Counted from the stretch's first letter, positions 19,245 to 27,826 are shown. The stretch: DNA of 40,857 nucleotides from Streptococcus sp. HF-1907 (GCF_015594605.1 NZ_JADNQT010000016.1:1-40857), one strand, 5' to 3'. Translations and numbers: made by a program. Notes: a model not told the origin generated them from the sequence alone.

Positions 19245-19722
19245 TCACTTGTGGTACGGACTTCCTTGTTGAATCATGAAAGCTCGGTAAATCTGCTCTA
19301 CTAATACTAATTTCATCAATTGGTGAGGTAGGGTTAGAGCACCAAAGCTCATTAAAAGCTGGGCACGTTTTTTAACCTCGGGAGATAGCCCTAAACTTCC
19401 TCCGATGATGAATGTAATGGTCGAATAGCCTTGCAAAACTGTGTCTGCTAAGATTTTACTAAATTCCTCTGAAGGAAATTGCTTTCCCTCAATTGCTAGG
19501 GCAATAATGAACTCTCTCTCCTATTTTTCCAAGAATCCGCTGACCTTCTTTGAGCAAAATTTGCTGATTTTCGGCTAAACTCGCATTGTCTGGGGTCTTT
19601 TCATCAGCTAACTCAATAAATTCTAATTTTGTGAAGCGACTTAAGCGCTTTGAATATTCTGCGATACCATCTTTCAGGTATTTTTCCTTTAATTTTCCTA
19701 CTGTAATGACTTTCACTTTCAT
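19245..19722 (-). pseudogene. rlmH: 23S rRNA pseudouridine-1915 N3-methyltransferase RlmH, frameshifted
   Basis: RlmH is a SPOUT methyltransferase that modifies helix 69 of 23S rRNA. The N-terminal 70 residues ([20 protein letters not shown] and on, to ILGKIGER) read in one frame from 19722. The remainder, with the SAM-binding [17 protein letters not shown] and the C-terminal [16 protein letters not shown], reads in another frame and ends at 19245. The break is at the dinucleotide run CTCTCTCTC at 19512-19520; adding two bases (one repeat unit) restores exactly 159 codons, the family length. As read, translation ends in VHYCPSN about 77 residues in. The cause could be a real deletion, slippage variation or a sequencing error. 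Confidence 0.88.
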
Positions 19723-19759
19723 AGACTTATTGTATCATAATCAACAGCTTTTTAACAAG

Positions 19760-19854
19760 TTATCCACAGAAAAGCTATTAAAACGTTCCTCTTTTCTAGC
19801 CATTTTAAGCGAGAAAGTATACTGTAACAATTAGTTATCCACAATCTGTGGATA
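19760..19854. other. DnaA-box cluster between rlmH and htrA
   Basis: Perfect TTATCCACA boxes lie at 19760-19768 and 19835-19843, and an inverted near-box TGTGGATA lies at 19847-19854, in the 210-nt rlmH-htrA spacer. They are about 2.5 kb left of the main parB-dnaA cluster. They may titrate DnaA, form part of an extended origin or regulate htrA/rlmH. Confidence 0.8.
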
Positions 19855-19871
19855 CTTTTCTTTTAAACTAT

Positions 19872-19902
19872 TTTAAGTTATAATTAAGTCAACTTTTATA
19901 AG
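19872..19902 (+). promoter_or_regulatory. Candidate CiaR box and promoter of htrA
   Basis: TTTAAG-TTATA-ATTAAG at 19872-19888 matches the CiaR direct repeat TTTAAG-N5-TTTAAG with one mismatch. TATAAG at 19897-19902 is a possible -10 with the repeat sitting over its -35, the layout of CiaR-activated promoters. Alternatively TATAAT at 19879-19884, inside the repeat, is the -10. htrA is a classical CiaRH target in streptococci, which supports the reading. Confidence 0.6.
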
Positions 19903-19932
19903 CTATTTTTAACAAAAGAAGGGAGCAATCTT

Positions 19933-21162
19933 GTGAAAAATTCATTTAAAAAAGGTTGGGTAAAATATACCGCTGTTCTCGTTCTAGCATTAGCGGGAGG
20001 GGTTGCTGGTGGTTACGCTGCGCAGTCAATCAACCAGACAAGTAATGTTACAACAACGACCAAGAGTAAGGTTTCTTATAACAACACAAACAATACTACT
20101 AAGGCGGTCAAAAAGGTTCAAAATGCCGTGGTTTCTGTTATTAATTACAAAAAACAAAGTAACTCTTCATCAGACTTATCTGATTTCTACAGTCACAACG
20201 GAGAGCAAAGCAATGATAGCTCAAATAGCAGTAGCTCTTCCGATGATCAAGATTTAAGTGTCTACAGTGAAGGTTCTGGCGTCATTTATAAAAAAGATGG
20301 GAAAAATGCTTATCTTGTAACTAATAACCACGTTATTGATGGTGCTGATCAAATTGAGATACAGTTAGCTGATGGCACCAAAGTCGTCGGAGAACTTGTC
20401 GGTTCAGATACTTATTCTGACTTAGCAGTTGTTAAAATTAGCTCTGATAAAGTCAGCGATGTGGCAGAATTCGCGGATTCTTCATCTCTCAATGTGGGAG
20501 AAACAGCTATTGCCATTGGTAGCCCGCTTGGAACAGAATATGCCAACTCAGTTACTGAAGGAATTGTCTCTAGTCTGAGTCGTACCGTTACAATGACTAA
20601 TGATAGCGGTGAAACCGTATCAACTAACGCCATCCAAACCGATGCAGCTATTAACCCAGGTAACTCTGGTGGACCACTCATTAATATTGAAGGTCAAGTT
20701 ATCGGAATCAATTCAAGTAAAATTTCATCAACTTCCTCATCAAGTAGTGAAAGTGTTGAAGGTATGGGATTTGCCATTCCTGCAAATGATGTCGTTAAAA
20801 TTATTGACCAGCTTGAAAAGAACGGTTCTGTCACACGACCAGCTCTCGGTATTTCAATGGCTAATTTAAGTGATTTATCAACCAATGCGCTTAGCAAATT
20901 AAACATTCCAACAAGCGTTACAAACGGTATTGTTGTTGCCTCTGTCCAATCAGGAATGCCTGCTGAAGGTAAACTTGAAAAATATGACGTTATCACTGAA
21001 ATTGATGGTGAAGCTGTAAGCTCTACTAGCGACCTTCAAAGTGCTTTGTATGGTCATAGCATTGGCGATTCAATCAAAGTAACCTTCTACCGTGGTACAA
21101 GCAAGAAAACAGTAACTATCAAACTAACAAAATCAACTAAAGAGCTATCAACTAATAACTAG
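19933..21162 (+). CDS. htrA: HtrA/DegP-like trypsin-type serine protease
   Basis: This is a membrane-anchored surface quality-control protease of 409 aa. A basic N-terminus and one hydrophobic segment (about 11-30) act as anchor. A Ser/Asn/Asp-rich spacer (about 75-110) follows, then the protease domain with the triad His133 (TNNHV), Asp163 (SDLAVV) and Ser245 (NPGNSGGP). A single PDZ domain occupies about residues 300-400. The start is GTG at 19933 after GAAGGGAG. It is followed by its own terminator and by parB, the standard streptococcal origin order. A CiaR-type box upstream suggests control by the CiaRH envelope-stress system. Confidence 0.97.
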   Translation: MKNSFKKGWVKYTAVLVLALAGGVAGGYAAQSINQTSNVTTTTKSKVSYNNTNNTTKAVKKVQNAVVSVINYKKQSNSSSDLSDFYSHNGEQSNDSSNSSSSSDDQDLSVYSEGSGVIYKKDGKNAYLVTNNHVIDGADQIEIQLADGTKVVGELVGSDTYSDLAVVKISSDKVSDVAEFADSSSLNVGETAIAIGSPLGTEYANSVTEGIVSSLSRTVTMTNDSGETVSTNAIQTDAAINPGNSGGPLINIEGQVIGINSSKISSTSSSSSESVEGMGFAIPANDVVKIIDQLEKNGSVTRPALGISMANLSDLSTNALSKLNIPTSVTNGIVVASVQSGMPAEGKLEKYDVITEIDGEAVSSTSDLQSALYGHSIGDSIKVTFYRGTSKKTVTIKLTKSTKELSTNN

Positions 21163-21197
21163 CAAATTAGAGATTTTAGTAGACTTATAGTAAAATG

Positions 21198-21224
21198 GAG
21201 CTGAGGGGGACCTCGGTTCTTTTA
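21198..21224 (+). terminator. htrA terminator
   Basis: GAGCTGAGG, GGGA loop, CCTCGGTTC then TTTTT; a 9-bp stem with two G-T pairs. Confidence 0.75.
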
Positions 21225-21349
21225 ATTTGCTGATTAGTTATTTAATTAATCTTTTCTGACTTTGTGAGCTCAGTTTACTCACCACCCTCTCCTGTCAGAA
21301 CCTACTAAACAAACTATAAAAATAACCATATTATTTCGGAGAAAAACAT

Positions 21350-22144
21350 ATGTCAGAGAAATTCGATCATATTCCTTTGAGTCTCATTAGCCCTAATCCC
21401 CACCAGCCTCGGCTTGACTTTAATCAAGAGGAACTCAAAGAGCTCGCCCAATCAATTCAAGAAAATGGACTTATTCAGCCTATCATTGTCCGACCATCAG
21501 ATATTTTGGGATATGAGTTAATCGCGGGCGAGAGACGTTTTCGTGCTGCACAGCTGGCTGGCTTATCAGAATTACCAGCTATTGTTAAACATTATTCAGA
21601 CCAAGAAAGCATGCAGGTTGCTATTGTTGAAAATTTACAACGTTCAAATTTGAACCCTATTGAAGAGGCCAAAGCCTACCAAAAACTAATTGAGCGTAAG
21701 CAAATGACCCACGATGAATTAGCTAAATATATGGGGAAATCCCGCCCCTATATTAGTAATATGCTAAGATTACTTCAATTACCTCAGCCAATTCTAATGG
21801 CTGTAGAGCAGGAACAGATTTCGCAAGGGCATGCACGCGCACTACTCACGCTAAAACAAACAGAACAGCAACTATTTTGGCTTCAAAAAATTCAAGAAGA
21901 GTCGCTAAGCGTTCGGCAAGTTGAAAGTGCTTTAAAAAATTTAAAGTTACAACAGCCGTTTAAAACTAAAAAAGCTCAAACATCTGATGCTGATGCACTT
22001 TTTTTAAGAGAGCAAGAAAAGCAATTAGAAAAATATTTTGGCTACCCTGTAAAAATAACTAGTAACGCCTCAGGAAAAGGAACTATAAAAATCGCCTTTC
22101 AGTCCACTGAAGATTTTAACAATATTGTTCACAGTCTAAAATAG
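21350..22144 (+). CDS. parB: Chromosome partitioning protein ParB (Spo0J)
   Basis: ParB is a CTP-dependent DNA clamp that loads at parS and recruits SMC to the origin. The 264-aa protein has the N-terminal CTPase/ParB domain with GERRFRAAQLAGL and the NLQRSNLNPIEEA motif. A helix-turn-helix (YMGKSRPYISNMLRLLQLP) and a C-terminal dimerisation region follow. No parA lies nearby, consistent with streptococci, which lack ParA. A parS-like site is found at 2493-2508. It lies between htrA and the first DnaA-box cluster and has RBS CGGAG upstream. Confidence 0.95.
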   Translation: MSEKFDHIPLSLISPNPHQPRLDFNQEELKELAQSIQENGLIQPIIVRPSDILGYELIAGERRFRAAQLAGLSELPAIVKHYSDQESMQVAIVENLQRSNLNPIEEAKAYQKLIERKQMTHDELAKYMGKSRPYISNMLRLLQLPQPILMAVEQEQISQGHARALLTLKQTEQQLFWLQKIQEESLSVRQVESALKNLKLQQPFKTKKAQTSDADALFLREQEKQLEKYFGYPVKITSNASGKGTIKIAFQSTEDFNNIVHSLK

Positions 22145-22198
22145 CCTGTGAATTAAACTTTTTACTTCACTCAGTTTTCCACAAAGAAAAATAATTCT

Positions 22199-22223
22199 AA
22201 GCCCTTTATTATCTGGGCTTTTT
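22199..22223 (+). terminator. parB terminator
   Basis: AAGCCC, a 10-nt loop, GGGCTT then TTTC, about 55 nt after the parB stop and before the DnaA boxes. Confidence 0.75.
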
Positions 22224-22305
22224 CATTTATCAACAGCTTGTGGATAAGTTTAATCCCCAATGTGGATTTCTTTTGTTCACAGCTGTGGAAAAGTTGATTG
22301 GGTTG

Positions 22306-22314
22306 TGATATAAT
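22306..22314 (+). promoter_or_regulatory. dnaA promoter, extended -10
   Basis: TGATATAAT is a perfect extended -10 about 36 nt before the dnaA ATG. The region where a -35 would sit overlaps the DnaA box at 22284-22292, and another box (22325-22333) lies in the leader. DnaA should therefore repress its own gene. Confidence 0.75.
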
Positions 22315-22349
22315 ATAACAATAATTATCCACAAACTAAGGACTAAACT

Positions 22350-23711
22350 ATGACTGAAAATGAAAAAAGATTTTGGGCGCGTATTTTAGAGATTGCCCAA
22401 ACGCAGCTGACTCGAGCGACCTATGAATTTTTCGTTCTTGAAGCAAGTCTTGTTCATGTTGAGCAAGGGGTAGCTGTAATCGCACTTGATGACGTTGATC
22501 GAAAACGGCTATTTTGGGAACAGAACTTAGAATCTGTCATTCTTATGGCGGGTTTTGAAATCTTCAATTCCGAAATATCTGCTCAATTTGTTTCAAAAGA
22601 AGGTTTAACACCTTCAAATAATGTTGCAGATATGGTTAATGCTCCCGCTAACTCTTCAGCTGCTGCTTTAAAACCTATTGAATCAAACCTCAATGAGAAG
22701 TATACTTTCAAAAACTTTGTCATGGGGGAAGAAAATAAGTGGGCAGTATCAGCTTCAATTGCAGTAGCTGATACGCCAGGAACCACCTATAATCCCCTAT
22801 TCCTTTGGGGGGGACCTGGTCTAGGAAAGACACATTTACTAAATGCTATCGGTAATGCTGTCTTAGAAAATAATCCTAATGCACGAATTCTCTATATTAC
22901 TGCTGAAAATTTCATCAATGAGTTCGTCAGCCATATCAGACTACAAACAATGGATGAGCTAAAAGAGAAATTCCGCACATTAGACGTTTTGCTGATTGAT
23001 GATATCCAATCACTTGCTAAGAAAACGATGGAGGGGACACAAGAAGAATTTTTCAATACCTTCAATGCTCTCCATACAAATGACAAGCAGATTGTACTGA
23101 CCAGCGACAGAAACCCTGACCAACTTCAAGGTTTACCAGATCGCCTTGTCACGCGTTTCAATTGGGGACTCCCTGTCCAAATTACCCCACCTGATTTTGA
23201 AACACGCGTAGCTATTTTGACAAATAAAATCCAAGCCTATCCTTATAACTTCCCACCAGAGACTATCGAATACTTAGCTGGAGAATTTGATTCTAATGTC
23301 CGTGAACTTGAGGGAGCTTTAAAAAACATTAGTCTTGTTGCAGATGGTAAACGCGCTCATACTATCACCGTTGACATTGTTGCTGAAGCCATCCGCTCTC
23401 GCAGACATGATGCTCCTCTTGTTACCGTTATTCCTATTGAAGATATTCAACGACAAGTGGGAAAATTCTATGGGGTAACGGTTAAAGAAATCAAGGCGAC
23501 CAAGAGAACACAGGATATTGTTTTGGCGCGGCAAGTTGCCATGTACCTAGCGCGAGAAATGACTGATAATTCTCTACCTAAAATCGGTAAGGAATTTGGA
23601 GGACGTGATCACTCTACAGTCCTACATGCCTATAATAAGATCAAGAATATGCTTGCCCAAGATCCTAATCTAAAAATCGAAGTAGATTCTATCAAAAATA
23701 AAATCAGATAA
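22350..23711 (+). CDS. dnaA: Chromosomal replication initiator protein DnaA
   Basis: DnaA is the AAA+ initiator that binds DnaA boxes and melts oriC. The 453-aa protein shows all four domains: an N-terminal interaction domain (1-80), a variable linker (about 85-115), and AAA+ with Walker A GGPGLGKT (154-161), Walker B LLIDDIQ and a sensor region. The C-terminal DNA-binding domain carries the signature [20 protein letters not shown] lies seven bases before the ATG. The gene is flanked on both sides by DnaA-box arrays, so it sits inside the bipartite origin. Confidence 0.98.
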   Translation: MTENEKRFWARILEIAQTQLTRATYEFFVLEASLVHVEQGVAVIALDDVDRKRLFWEQNLESVILMAGFEIFNSEISAQFVSKEGLTPSNNVADMVNAPANSSAAALKPIESNLNEKYTFKNFVMGEENKWAVSASIAVADTPGTTYNPLFLWGGPGLGKTHLLNAIGNAVLENNPNARILYITAENFINEFVSHIRLQTMDELKEKFRTLDVLLIDDIQSLAKKTMEGTQEEFFNTFNALHTNDKQIVLTSDRNPDQLQGLPDRLVTRFNWGLPVQITPPDFETRVAILTNKIQAYPYNFPPETIEYLAGEFDSNVRELEGALKNISLVADGKRAHTITVDIVAEAIRSRRHDAPLVTVIPIEDIQRQVGKFYGVTVKEIKATKRTQDIVLARQVAMYLAREMTDNSLPKIGKEFGGRDHSTVLHAYNKIKNMLAQDPNLKIEVDSIKNKIR

Positions 23712-23713
23712 CT

Positions 23714-23805
23714 TGTGGAAAACTCACTTAGAAAAGGAAATGTTGTTCACAAGTTATCAACAAGTGGATAAGGCATGCCTATCATTTTAGTTAGAGTTAT
23801 CCACT
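23714..23805. other. oriC part 2: DnaA boxes between dnaA and dnaN
   Basis: The boxes are TGTGGAAAA at 23714-23722, TTATCAACA at 23754-23762, AGTGGATAA at 23763-23771 and TTATCCACT at 23797-23805, each one mismatch from consensus. Together with the cluster upstream of dnaA this gives the bipartite layout known from Bacillus. Confidence 0.88.
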
Positions 23806-23818
23806 GTTTCTTCAAGAC

Positions 23819-23833
23819 CTACTATTACTACTA
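23819..23833 (+). other. DnaA-trio unwinding element
   Basis: CTA-CTA-TTA-CTA-CTA at 23819-23833 is a run of five triplets, 13 nt after the last DnaA box (TTATCCACT) and followed by an A/T-rich stretch. This matches the DnaA-trio element of Bacillota origins, where DnaA filaments extend from the box along one strand (3'-GAT repeats) to open the duplex. The match is by pattern only. Confidence 0.75.
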
Positions 23834-23863
23834 ACTTAATACTTATAAAATAAAGGAAATCCC

Positions 23864-25000
23864 ATGATTAAATTTTCAATTAACAAAAACTTATTCCTTC
23901 AAGCACTGATGGCTACTAAAAGAGCTATTGGTACTAAAAATGCTATTCCTATCCTATCCACTATTAAAATTGATGTTTTTGAAGAGCATATCGTTTTAAC
24001 TGGTTCAAACGGTCAGATTTCTATTGAAAACACCATTCCAACTTCTAATGACAATGCGGGCTTGCTAATCAGTTCAACAGGCTCCGTTCTTTTAGAGGCT
24101 GCTTTCTTTATTAATATCGTTTCAAGCTTACCAGATATTACTTTAGACTTTGAAGAAATTGAGCAACATCAAGTTGTCTTAAAAAGTGGTAAGTCAGAGA
24201 TTACTTTGAAAGGGAAAGATGTTGACCAATATCCTCGCCTTCAAGAAATGACTACAGGGACACCTTTAGTTCTTAATACAAAATTATTGAAAACGATCAT
24301 TTCAGAAACAGCTTTTGCAGCAAGTTTACAAGAGAGTCGTCCAATCCTGACTGGTGTGCATTTGGTTTTGAGTGATAATCAAATTTTTAAGGCGGTAGCT
24401 ACTGACTCACACCGCATGAGCCAACGTCAGGTTCAATTAGAAGAAGTAGCCAATAATTTTGACCTTGTTGTGCCAAGTAAGTCTTTACGCGAAATATCAG
24501 CTGTATTTACAGACGATATTGAAAGCATTGAAGTTTACTTCTCAGATAGCCAGTTACTCTTTAAGAGCGACCACATTAGTTTCTACACACGCTTGCTGGA
24601 AGGAACTTACCCTGATACTGACCGTCTTTTGAATAATCAATTTGAAACTGAAGTTGTTTTTGATACCCAGTCCTTGCGTCATGCCATGGAACGTGCCTTC
24701 TTGATTTCTAATGCCACTCAAAATGGTACTGTTAAGTTAGAAATTGCTGACTCAAGAGTTTCTGCCCATGTTAATTCTCCAGAAGTGGGACGAGTTAATG
24801 AGGAATTAGATACTGTTAGTCTTTCTGGTCAAGATTTAACCATCAGTTTCAATCCAACCTACTTAATTGAAGCTCTTAAAGCTCTTAAAAGTGAGACCGT
24901 AACGATTCGCTTCCTATCCCCTGTACGTCCATTCACGTTGACACCAGGAGAAGATGCTGAAAACTTCATTCAACTCATCACGCCAGTTCGTACTAACTAA
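23864..25000 (+). CDS. dnaN: DNA polymerase III beta subunit (sliding clamp)
   Basis: DnaN is the processivity clamp that encircles DNA and tethers polymerase III and mismatch/repair partners. The 378 aa match the usual length and divide into three similar domains. Recognisable stretches are MIKFSINKNLFLQALMATKR at the N-terminus, ESRPILTGVHL in the middle domain and RPFTLTPGEDAENFIQLITP at the C-terminus. The RBS AAAGGAA lies just upstream. It is separated from dnaA by the second DnaA-box array and followed by a terminator at 25013. Confidence 0.97.
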   Translation: MIKFSINKNLFLQALMATKRAIGTKNAIPILSTIKIDVFEEHIVLTGSNGQISIENTIPTSNDNAGLLISSTGSVLLEAAFFINIVSSLPDITLDFEEIEQHQVVLKSGKSEITLKGKDVDQYPRLQEMTTGTPLVLNTKLLKTIISETAFAASLQESRPILTGVHLVLSDNQIFKAVATDSHRMSQRQVQLEEVANNFDLVVPSKSLREISAVFTDDIESIEVYFSDSQLLFKSDHISFYTRLLEGTYPDTDRLLNNQFETEVVFDTQSLRHAMERAFLISNATQNGTVKLEIADSRVSAHVNSPEVGRVNEELDTVSLSGQDLTISFNPTYLIEALKALKSETVTIRFLSPVRPFTLTPGEDAENFIQLITPVRTN

Positions 25001-25012
25001 GAGTGCTTATTG

Positions 25013-25041
25013 AGAATCTGTGTTATGGCAGATTCTTTTTT
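25013..25041 (+). terminator. dnaN terminator
   Basis: AGAATCTG, an 8-nt loop, CAGATTCT then TTTTT; it starts 13 nt after the dnaN stop. Confidence 0.85.
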
Positions 25042-25042
25042 A

Positions 25043-25051
25043 TGATATAAT
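25043..25051 (+). promoter_or_regulatory. Extended -10 promoter of the lipid kinase gene
   Basis: TGATATAAT immediately follows the dnaN terminator. A start 6-8 nt downstream would fall at about 25057-25059, only 3-5 nt before the best ATG (25062). Confidence 0.6.
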
Positions 25052-25061
25052 GGCTAAAGAT

Positions 25062-25946
25062 ATGACTTTATATATTTTAGCGAATCCATATTCAGGACAG
25101 GGACAATCTTCAAATGTGATTAACCAACTGGAAAGTATTTATGAGAAAGAGCAGCTAGCTATTTTTACGATTCATCGAGATCATCGTGATGTTGATTTAT
25201 TTGAACGTTTGCTGGAGAATTTTGAAAAGTCTCACGATCAGTTGCTAATTGTAGGTGGTGACGGGACATTGTCTCGTGCCTTAGCGCAATTGCCCGCTGA
25301 AATTCCCTTTGCTTATTATCCCGTTGGCACTGGAAATGACTTTGCCAATGCTCTTCAGTTGCCAGACCTTATGGGAACAATTGCTCTTATAAAAAATGGT
25401 AGTCCACGTGAGATTAATATCTTATCGTACGGTGAAGGAGTGGTTGTGAATAGCATGAACCTGGGCTTAGGAAAGTGGGCTGTCGAGAAGGCAGAGCAAT
25501 CACGATTAAAGAGATGGTTGAATCATTTGAAAATAGGTCAATTGACTTATCCCTTATTTGCGATAGAGGCTTTGTTTAGGCAACCTAAATTTAGCGTCAC
25601 TTTAGAAAAATCAGACGGTAGCCAAGAAGAAGTGAGTGATTTATTTTTGCTGAGTCTGGCTAACAATCGTTATTTTGGTGGAGGTGTTATCATCTGGCCT
25701 TCTGCGACAGTTTTTTCTCCCCATATTGATTTAATTTGGACGACAGCGGATAATTGGTTTATGAGATTGTGGGTGGTATTACATTTGCTTTTTAAAAAGC
25801 ATGAGCAATCGCCCTTGCTTCACCACGAGAAAGTAACTAAAATCAGTCTTAAATTGCCACAAACTAGTACGGTAGAAGTTGACGGTGAACTTATCCGTAG
25901 AGACCAAGTGACGCTTGTGAGTCAAAAACGTTATTTATATTTGTAA
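25062..25946 (+). CDS. Diacylglycerol kinase family (YegS/DagK-like) lipid kinase
   Basis: The protein is 294 aa from the ATG at 25062 (MTLYILANPYSGQGQ). It has the catalytic-domain motifs of this fold: the nucleotide-binding GGDGTLSRAL, GTGNDFANAL with the conserved Asn-Asp, and the C-terminal VEVDGE. It probably phosphorylates diacylglycerol or a related lipid in membrane-lipid recycling, since teichoic acid synthesis releases diacylglycerol; that is inference. An in-frame ATG at 25050 lies inside the -10 and cannot be transcribed from this promoter. No Shine-Dalgarno is seen, so the mRNA may be nearly leaderless. DUF951 follows 9 nt later. Confidence 0.88.
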   Translation: MTLYILANPYSGQGQSSNVINQLESIYEKEQLAIFTIHRDHRDVDLFERLLENFEKSHDQLLIVGGDGTLSRALAQLPAEIPFAYYPVGTGNDFANALQLPDLMGTIALIKNGSPREINILSYGEGVVVNSMNLGLGKWAVEKAEQSRLKRWLNHLKIGQLTYPLFAIEALFRQPKFSVTLEKSDGSQEEVSDLFLLSLANNRYFGGGVIIWPSATVFSPHIDLIWTTADNWFMRLWVVLHLLFKKHEQSPLLHHEKVTKISLKLPQTSTVEVDGELIRRDQVTLVSQKRYLYL

Positions 25947-25955
25947 GGAGAGATC

Positions 25956-26156
25956 ATGTATCAATTAGGATCACTTGTTGAAATGAAAAAGCCCCATGCT
26001 TGCACGATAAAAGCAACGGGCAAAAAGGCCAATGAATGGGAAGTTATTCGCCTTGGTGCTGATATCAAAATCCGATGCACCAACTGTGACCATGTGGTCA
26101 TGATGAGTCGTCACGATTTTGAACACAAAATGAAGCAAGTCTTGACGCAACCGTAA
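25956..26156 (+). CDS. DUF951 family small protein
   Basis: This is a 66-aa basic protein. A conserved zinc-ribbon-like CTNC pair in IRCTNCDHVVMMSR and the motif KPHACxxxA lie near the N-terminus, typical of DUF951, a family of unknown function found beside ychF in Bacillota. The RBS AAGGAGA lies six bases before the ATG. It forms a pair with the lipid kinase gene. A nucleic-acid-binding role is plausible from size and charge only. Confidence 0.9.
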   Translation: MYQLGSLVEMKKPHACTIKATGKKANEWEVIRLGADIKIRCTNCDHVVMMSRHDFEHKMKQVLTQP

Positions 26157-26277
26157 GAAGTCATAGTTCTTAGCTGTTTACCCCGTGTCTGCAACCACTA
26201 GTTGAGACTAGAAGTGCTAGTCATGAGTGACGGCTAACCTTATAATAAAAGTGATAAAAGAAAGGTAGGTCAAGTTT

Positions 26278-26630
26278 ATGACAGTATTTTCAGAACAGCT
26301 CAAAAAACTTAGACAAGACAAGAGAAAAAATTATCTCAAGATGCCCTTGCTGAGTAACTCTTCATTTCACGACAGGCTATTTCCAAGTGGGAAAACGGAG
26401 ATGCTAGTCCAGACCTAGACAACTTAATCAAGATTTCGGAGATTTTTGAAGTCAGCCTAGATGAGCTAGTCCTTGGAAAATCACCAGAAAAAGTAGTAGA
26501 ACGAGTTGTTGAAAAAGAAAATAACATGACTTTTCTGAAGTTTATTGCAGATTACTGGTGGCTCTTGTTTCCGCTTGGTGCTTTTTTATCTTGGTTTTTA
26601 CATTCTATTCTTCCAGGAATATTCGGTTAA
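26278..26630 (+). pseudogene. XRE-family regulator, broken by frameshift and stop
   Basis: Reading starts MTVFSEQLKKLRQDKR. It loses frame at the A-run in AGAAAAAATTAT (about 26324-26332), where two extra A residues explain the shift. In the restored frame the sequence continues LSQDALAE, then a TAA where glutamine (CAA) is expected. It goes on as LFISRQAISKWENGDASPDL and an acidic segment, and ends in a hydrophobic tail DYWWLLFPLGAFLSWFLHSI. So this was a helix-turn-helix protein with one C-terminal membrane segment, about 117 codons. Two independent lesions argue for a true pseudogene. TATAAT at 26241-26246 may be its old promoter. Confidence 0.85.
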
Positions 26631-26654
26631 GCTTGCTATTTGGCAAGCTTTTTT
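26629..26654 (+). terminator. Terminator before ychF
   Basis: AAGCTTGC, a 6-nt loop, GCAAGCTT then TTTT, overlapping the stop of the XRE pseudogene. Confidence 0.85.
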
Positions 26655-26664
26655 CTTACTTTTT

Positions 26665-26673
26665 TGCTATAAT
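26665..26673 (+). promoter_or_regulatory. ychF promoter, extended -10
   Basis: TGCTATAAT forms a perfect extended -10 about 37 nt before the ychF ATG, just after the terminator at 26629. Confidence 0.7.
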
Positions 26674-26710
26674 GATACTAATTGAATTTTTTGAACGGAG
26701 ACTTAAAAAA

Positions 26711-27826
26711 ATGGCTTTAACAGCAGGTATCGTTGGTTTGCCGAACGTTGGGAAATCAACTCTTTTTAATGCAATTACAAAAGCAGGTGCAGAGGCAGCA
26801 AACTATCCTTTTGCGACCATTGATCCAAATGTGGGCATGGTTGAAGTGCCTGATGAACGTCTGCAAAAATTGACAGAACTTATCACACCTAAGAAAACAG
26901 TACCAACAACTTTTGAATTTACGGATATCGCAGGAATCGTAAAAGGTGCTTCAAAAGGTGAAGGGCTTGGAAATAAATTCTTGGCTAATATTCGTGAAGT
27001 GGATGCCATTGTCCACGTTGTGCGTGCTTTTGATGATGAAAATGTCATGCGTGAACAAGGTCGTGAGGATGCTTTTGTTGATCCGCTAGCGGATATTGAT
27101 ACCATCAACTTGGAATTGATTTTGGCTGACTTGGAGTCAATCAATAAACGCTATGCGCGTGTTGAGAAAATTGCGCGTACGCAAAAAGATAAAGATTCAG
27201 TAGCTGAGTTCAATATTCTTCAAAAAATCAAACCAGTCCTTGAAGATGGAAAATCTGCTCGTACTATTGACTTTACAGAGGATGAGCAAAAAATCGTTAA
27301 ACAACTCTTCCTTTTGACAACCAAACCAGTGCTTTATGTAGCTAACGTTGATGAGGATAAAGTAGCCAATCCAGATGATATTGAATACGTCAAACAAATC
27401 CGTGATTTCGCTGCTACTGAGAATGCTGAAGTTGTTGTCATCTCAGCGCGTGCTGAGGAAGAAATCTCAGAACTTGACGATGAAGATAAGGCTCTCTTCC
27501 TAGAAGACCTCGGTTTGACAGAGTCAGGTGTCGATAAATTGACTCGCGCAGCTTATCACCTTCTTGGTCTTGGAACTTACTTCACCGCTGGTGAAAAAGA
27601 AGTCCGCGCTTGGACCTTTAAACGCGGTATCAAGGCGCCACAAGCAGCGGGAATCATTCACTCAGACTTTGAACGTGGCTTTATCCGCGCAGTGACCATG
27701 TCATATGATGACCTCATCAAGTACGGTTCAGAAAAAGCTGTTCGCGAAGCAGGTCGCTTGCGTGAAGAAGGTAAAGAATACGTAGTCCAAGATGGAGACA
27801 TCATGGAATTCCGTTTCAATGTATAA
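26711..27826 (+). CDS. ychF: Redox-regulated ATPase YchF (OLA1/Obg-like)
   Basis: This ribosome-associated P-loop NTPase has 371 aa, the exact family length. The P-loop is GLPNVGKST near residues 8-16, switch II reads [16 protein letters not shown], and the specificity motif is NVDED instead of NKxD, the YchF hallmark associated with ATP preference. The C-terminal TGS-type domain ends [10 protein letters not shown]. The ATG at 26711 is chosen: ACGGAG lies upstream, and further in-frame upstream codons read through the promoter and terminator. It has its own promoter and terminator. Confidence 0.97.
   Translation: MALTAGIVGLPNVGKSTLFNAITKAGAEAANYPFATIDPNVGMVEVPDERLQKLTELITPKKTVPTTFEFTDIAGIVKGASKGEGLGNKFLANIREVDAIVHVVRAFDDENVMREQGREDAFVDPLADIDTINLELILADLESINKRYARVEKIARTQKDKDSVAEFNILQKIKPVLEDGKSARTIDFTEDEQKIVKQLFLLTTKPVLYVANVDEDKVANPDDIEYVKQIRDFAATENAEVVVISARAEEEISELDDEDKALFLEDLGLTESGVDKLTRAAYHLLGLGTYFTAGEKEVRAWTFKRGIKAPQAAGIIHSDFERGFIRAVTMSYDDLIKYGSEKAVREAGRLREEGKEYVVQDGDIMEFRFNV

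Larger units (their letters stand above)
22175..22333. other. oriC part 1: DnaA-box cluster upstream of dnaA
   Basis: The boxes are TTTTCCACA at 22175-22183 (8/9), TGTGGATAA at 22239-22247 (perfect, inverted), TGTGGATTT at 22261-22269 (7/9), TGTGGAAAA at 22284-22292 (8/9) and TTATCCACA at 22325-22333 (perfect). The cluster spans the parB-dnaA spacer and embraces the dnaA promoter, as expected for an autoregulated origin. Confidence 0.92.

Noticed and set aside
19096..19245. Integrated element at tRNA-Arg
   Set aside because: No integrase gene, no duplicated tRNA 3' end and no foreign gene block adjoin the tRNA; only the inverted repeat follows.
26558..26710. N-terminal extension of YchF
   Set aside because: It would read through the XRE remnant, a terminator and an extended -10; the ATG at 26711 gives the exact 371-aa family length.
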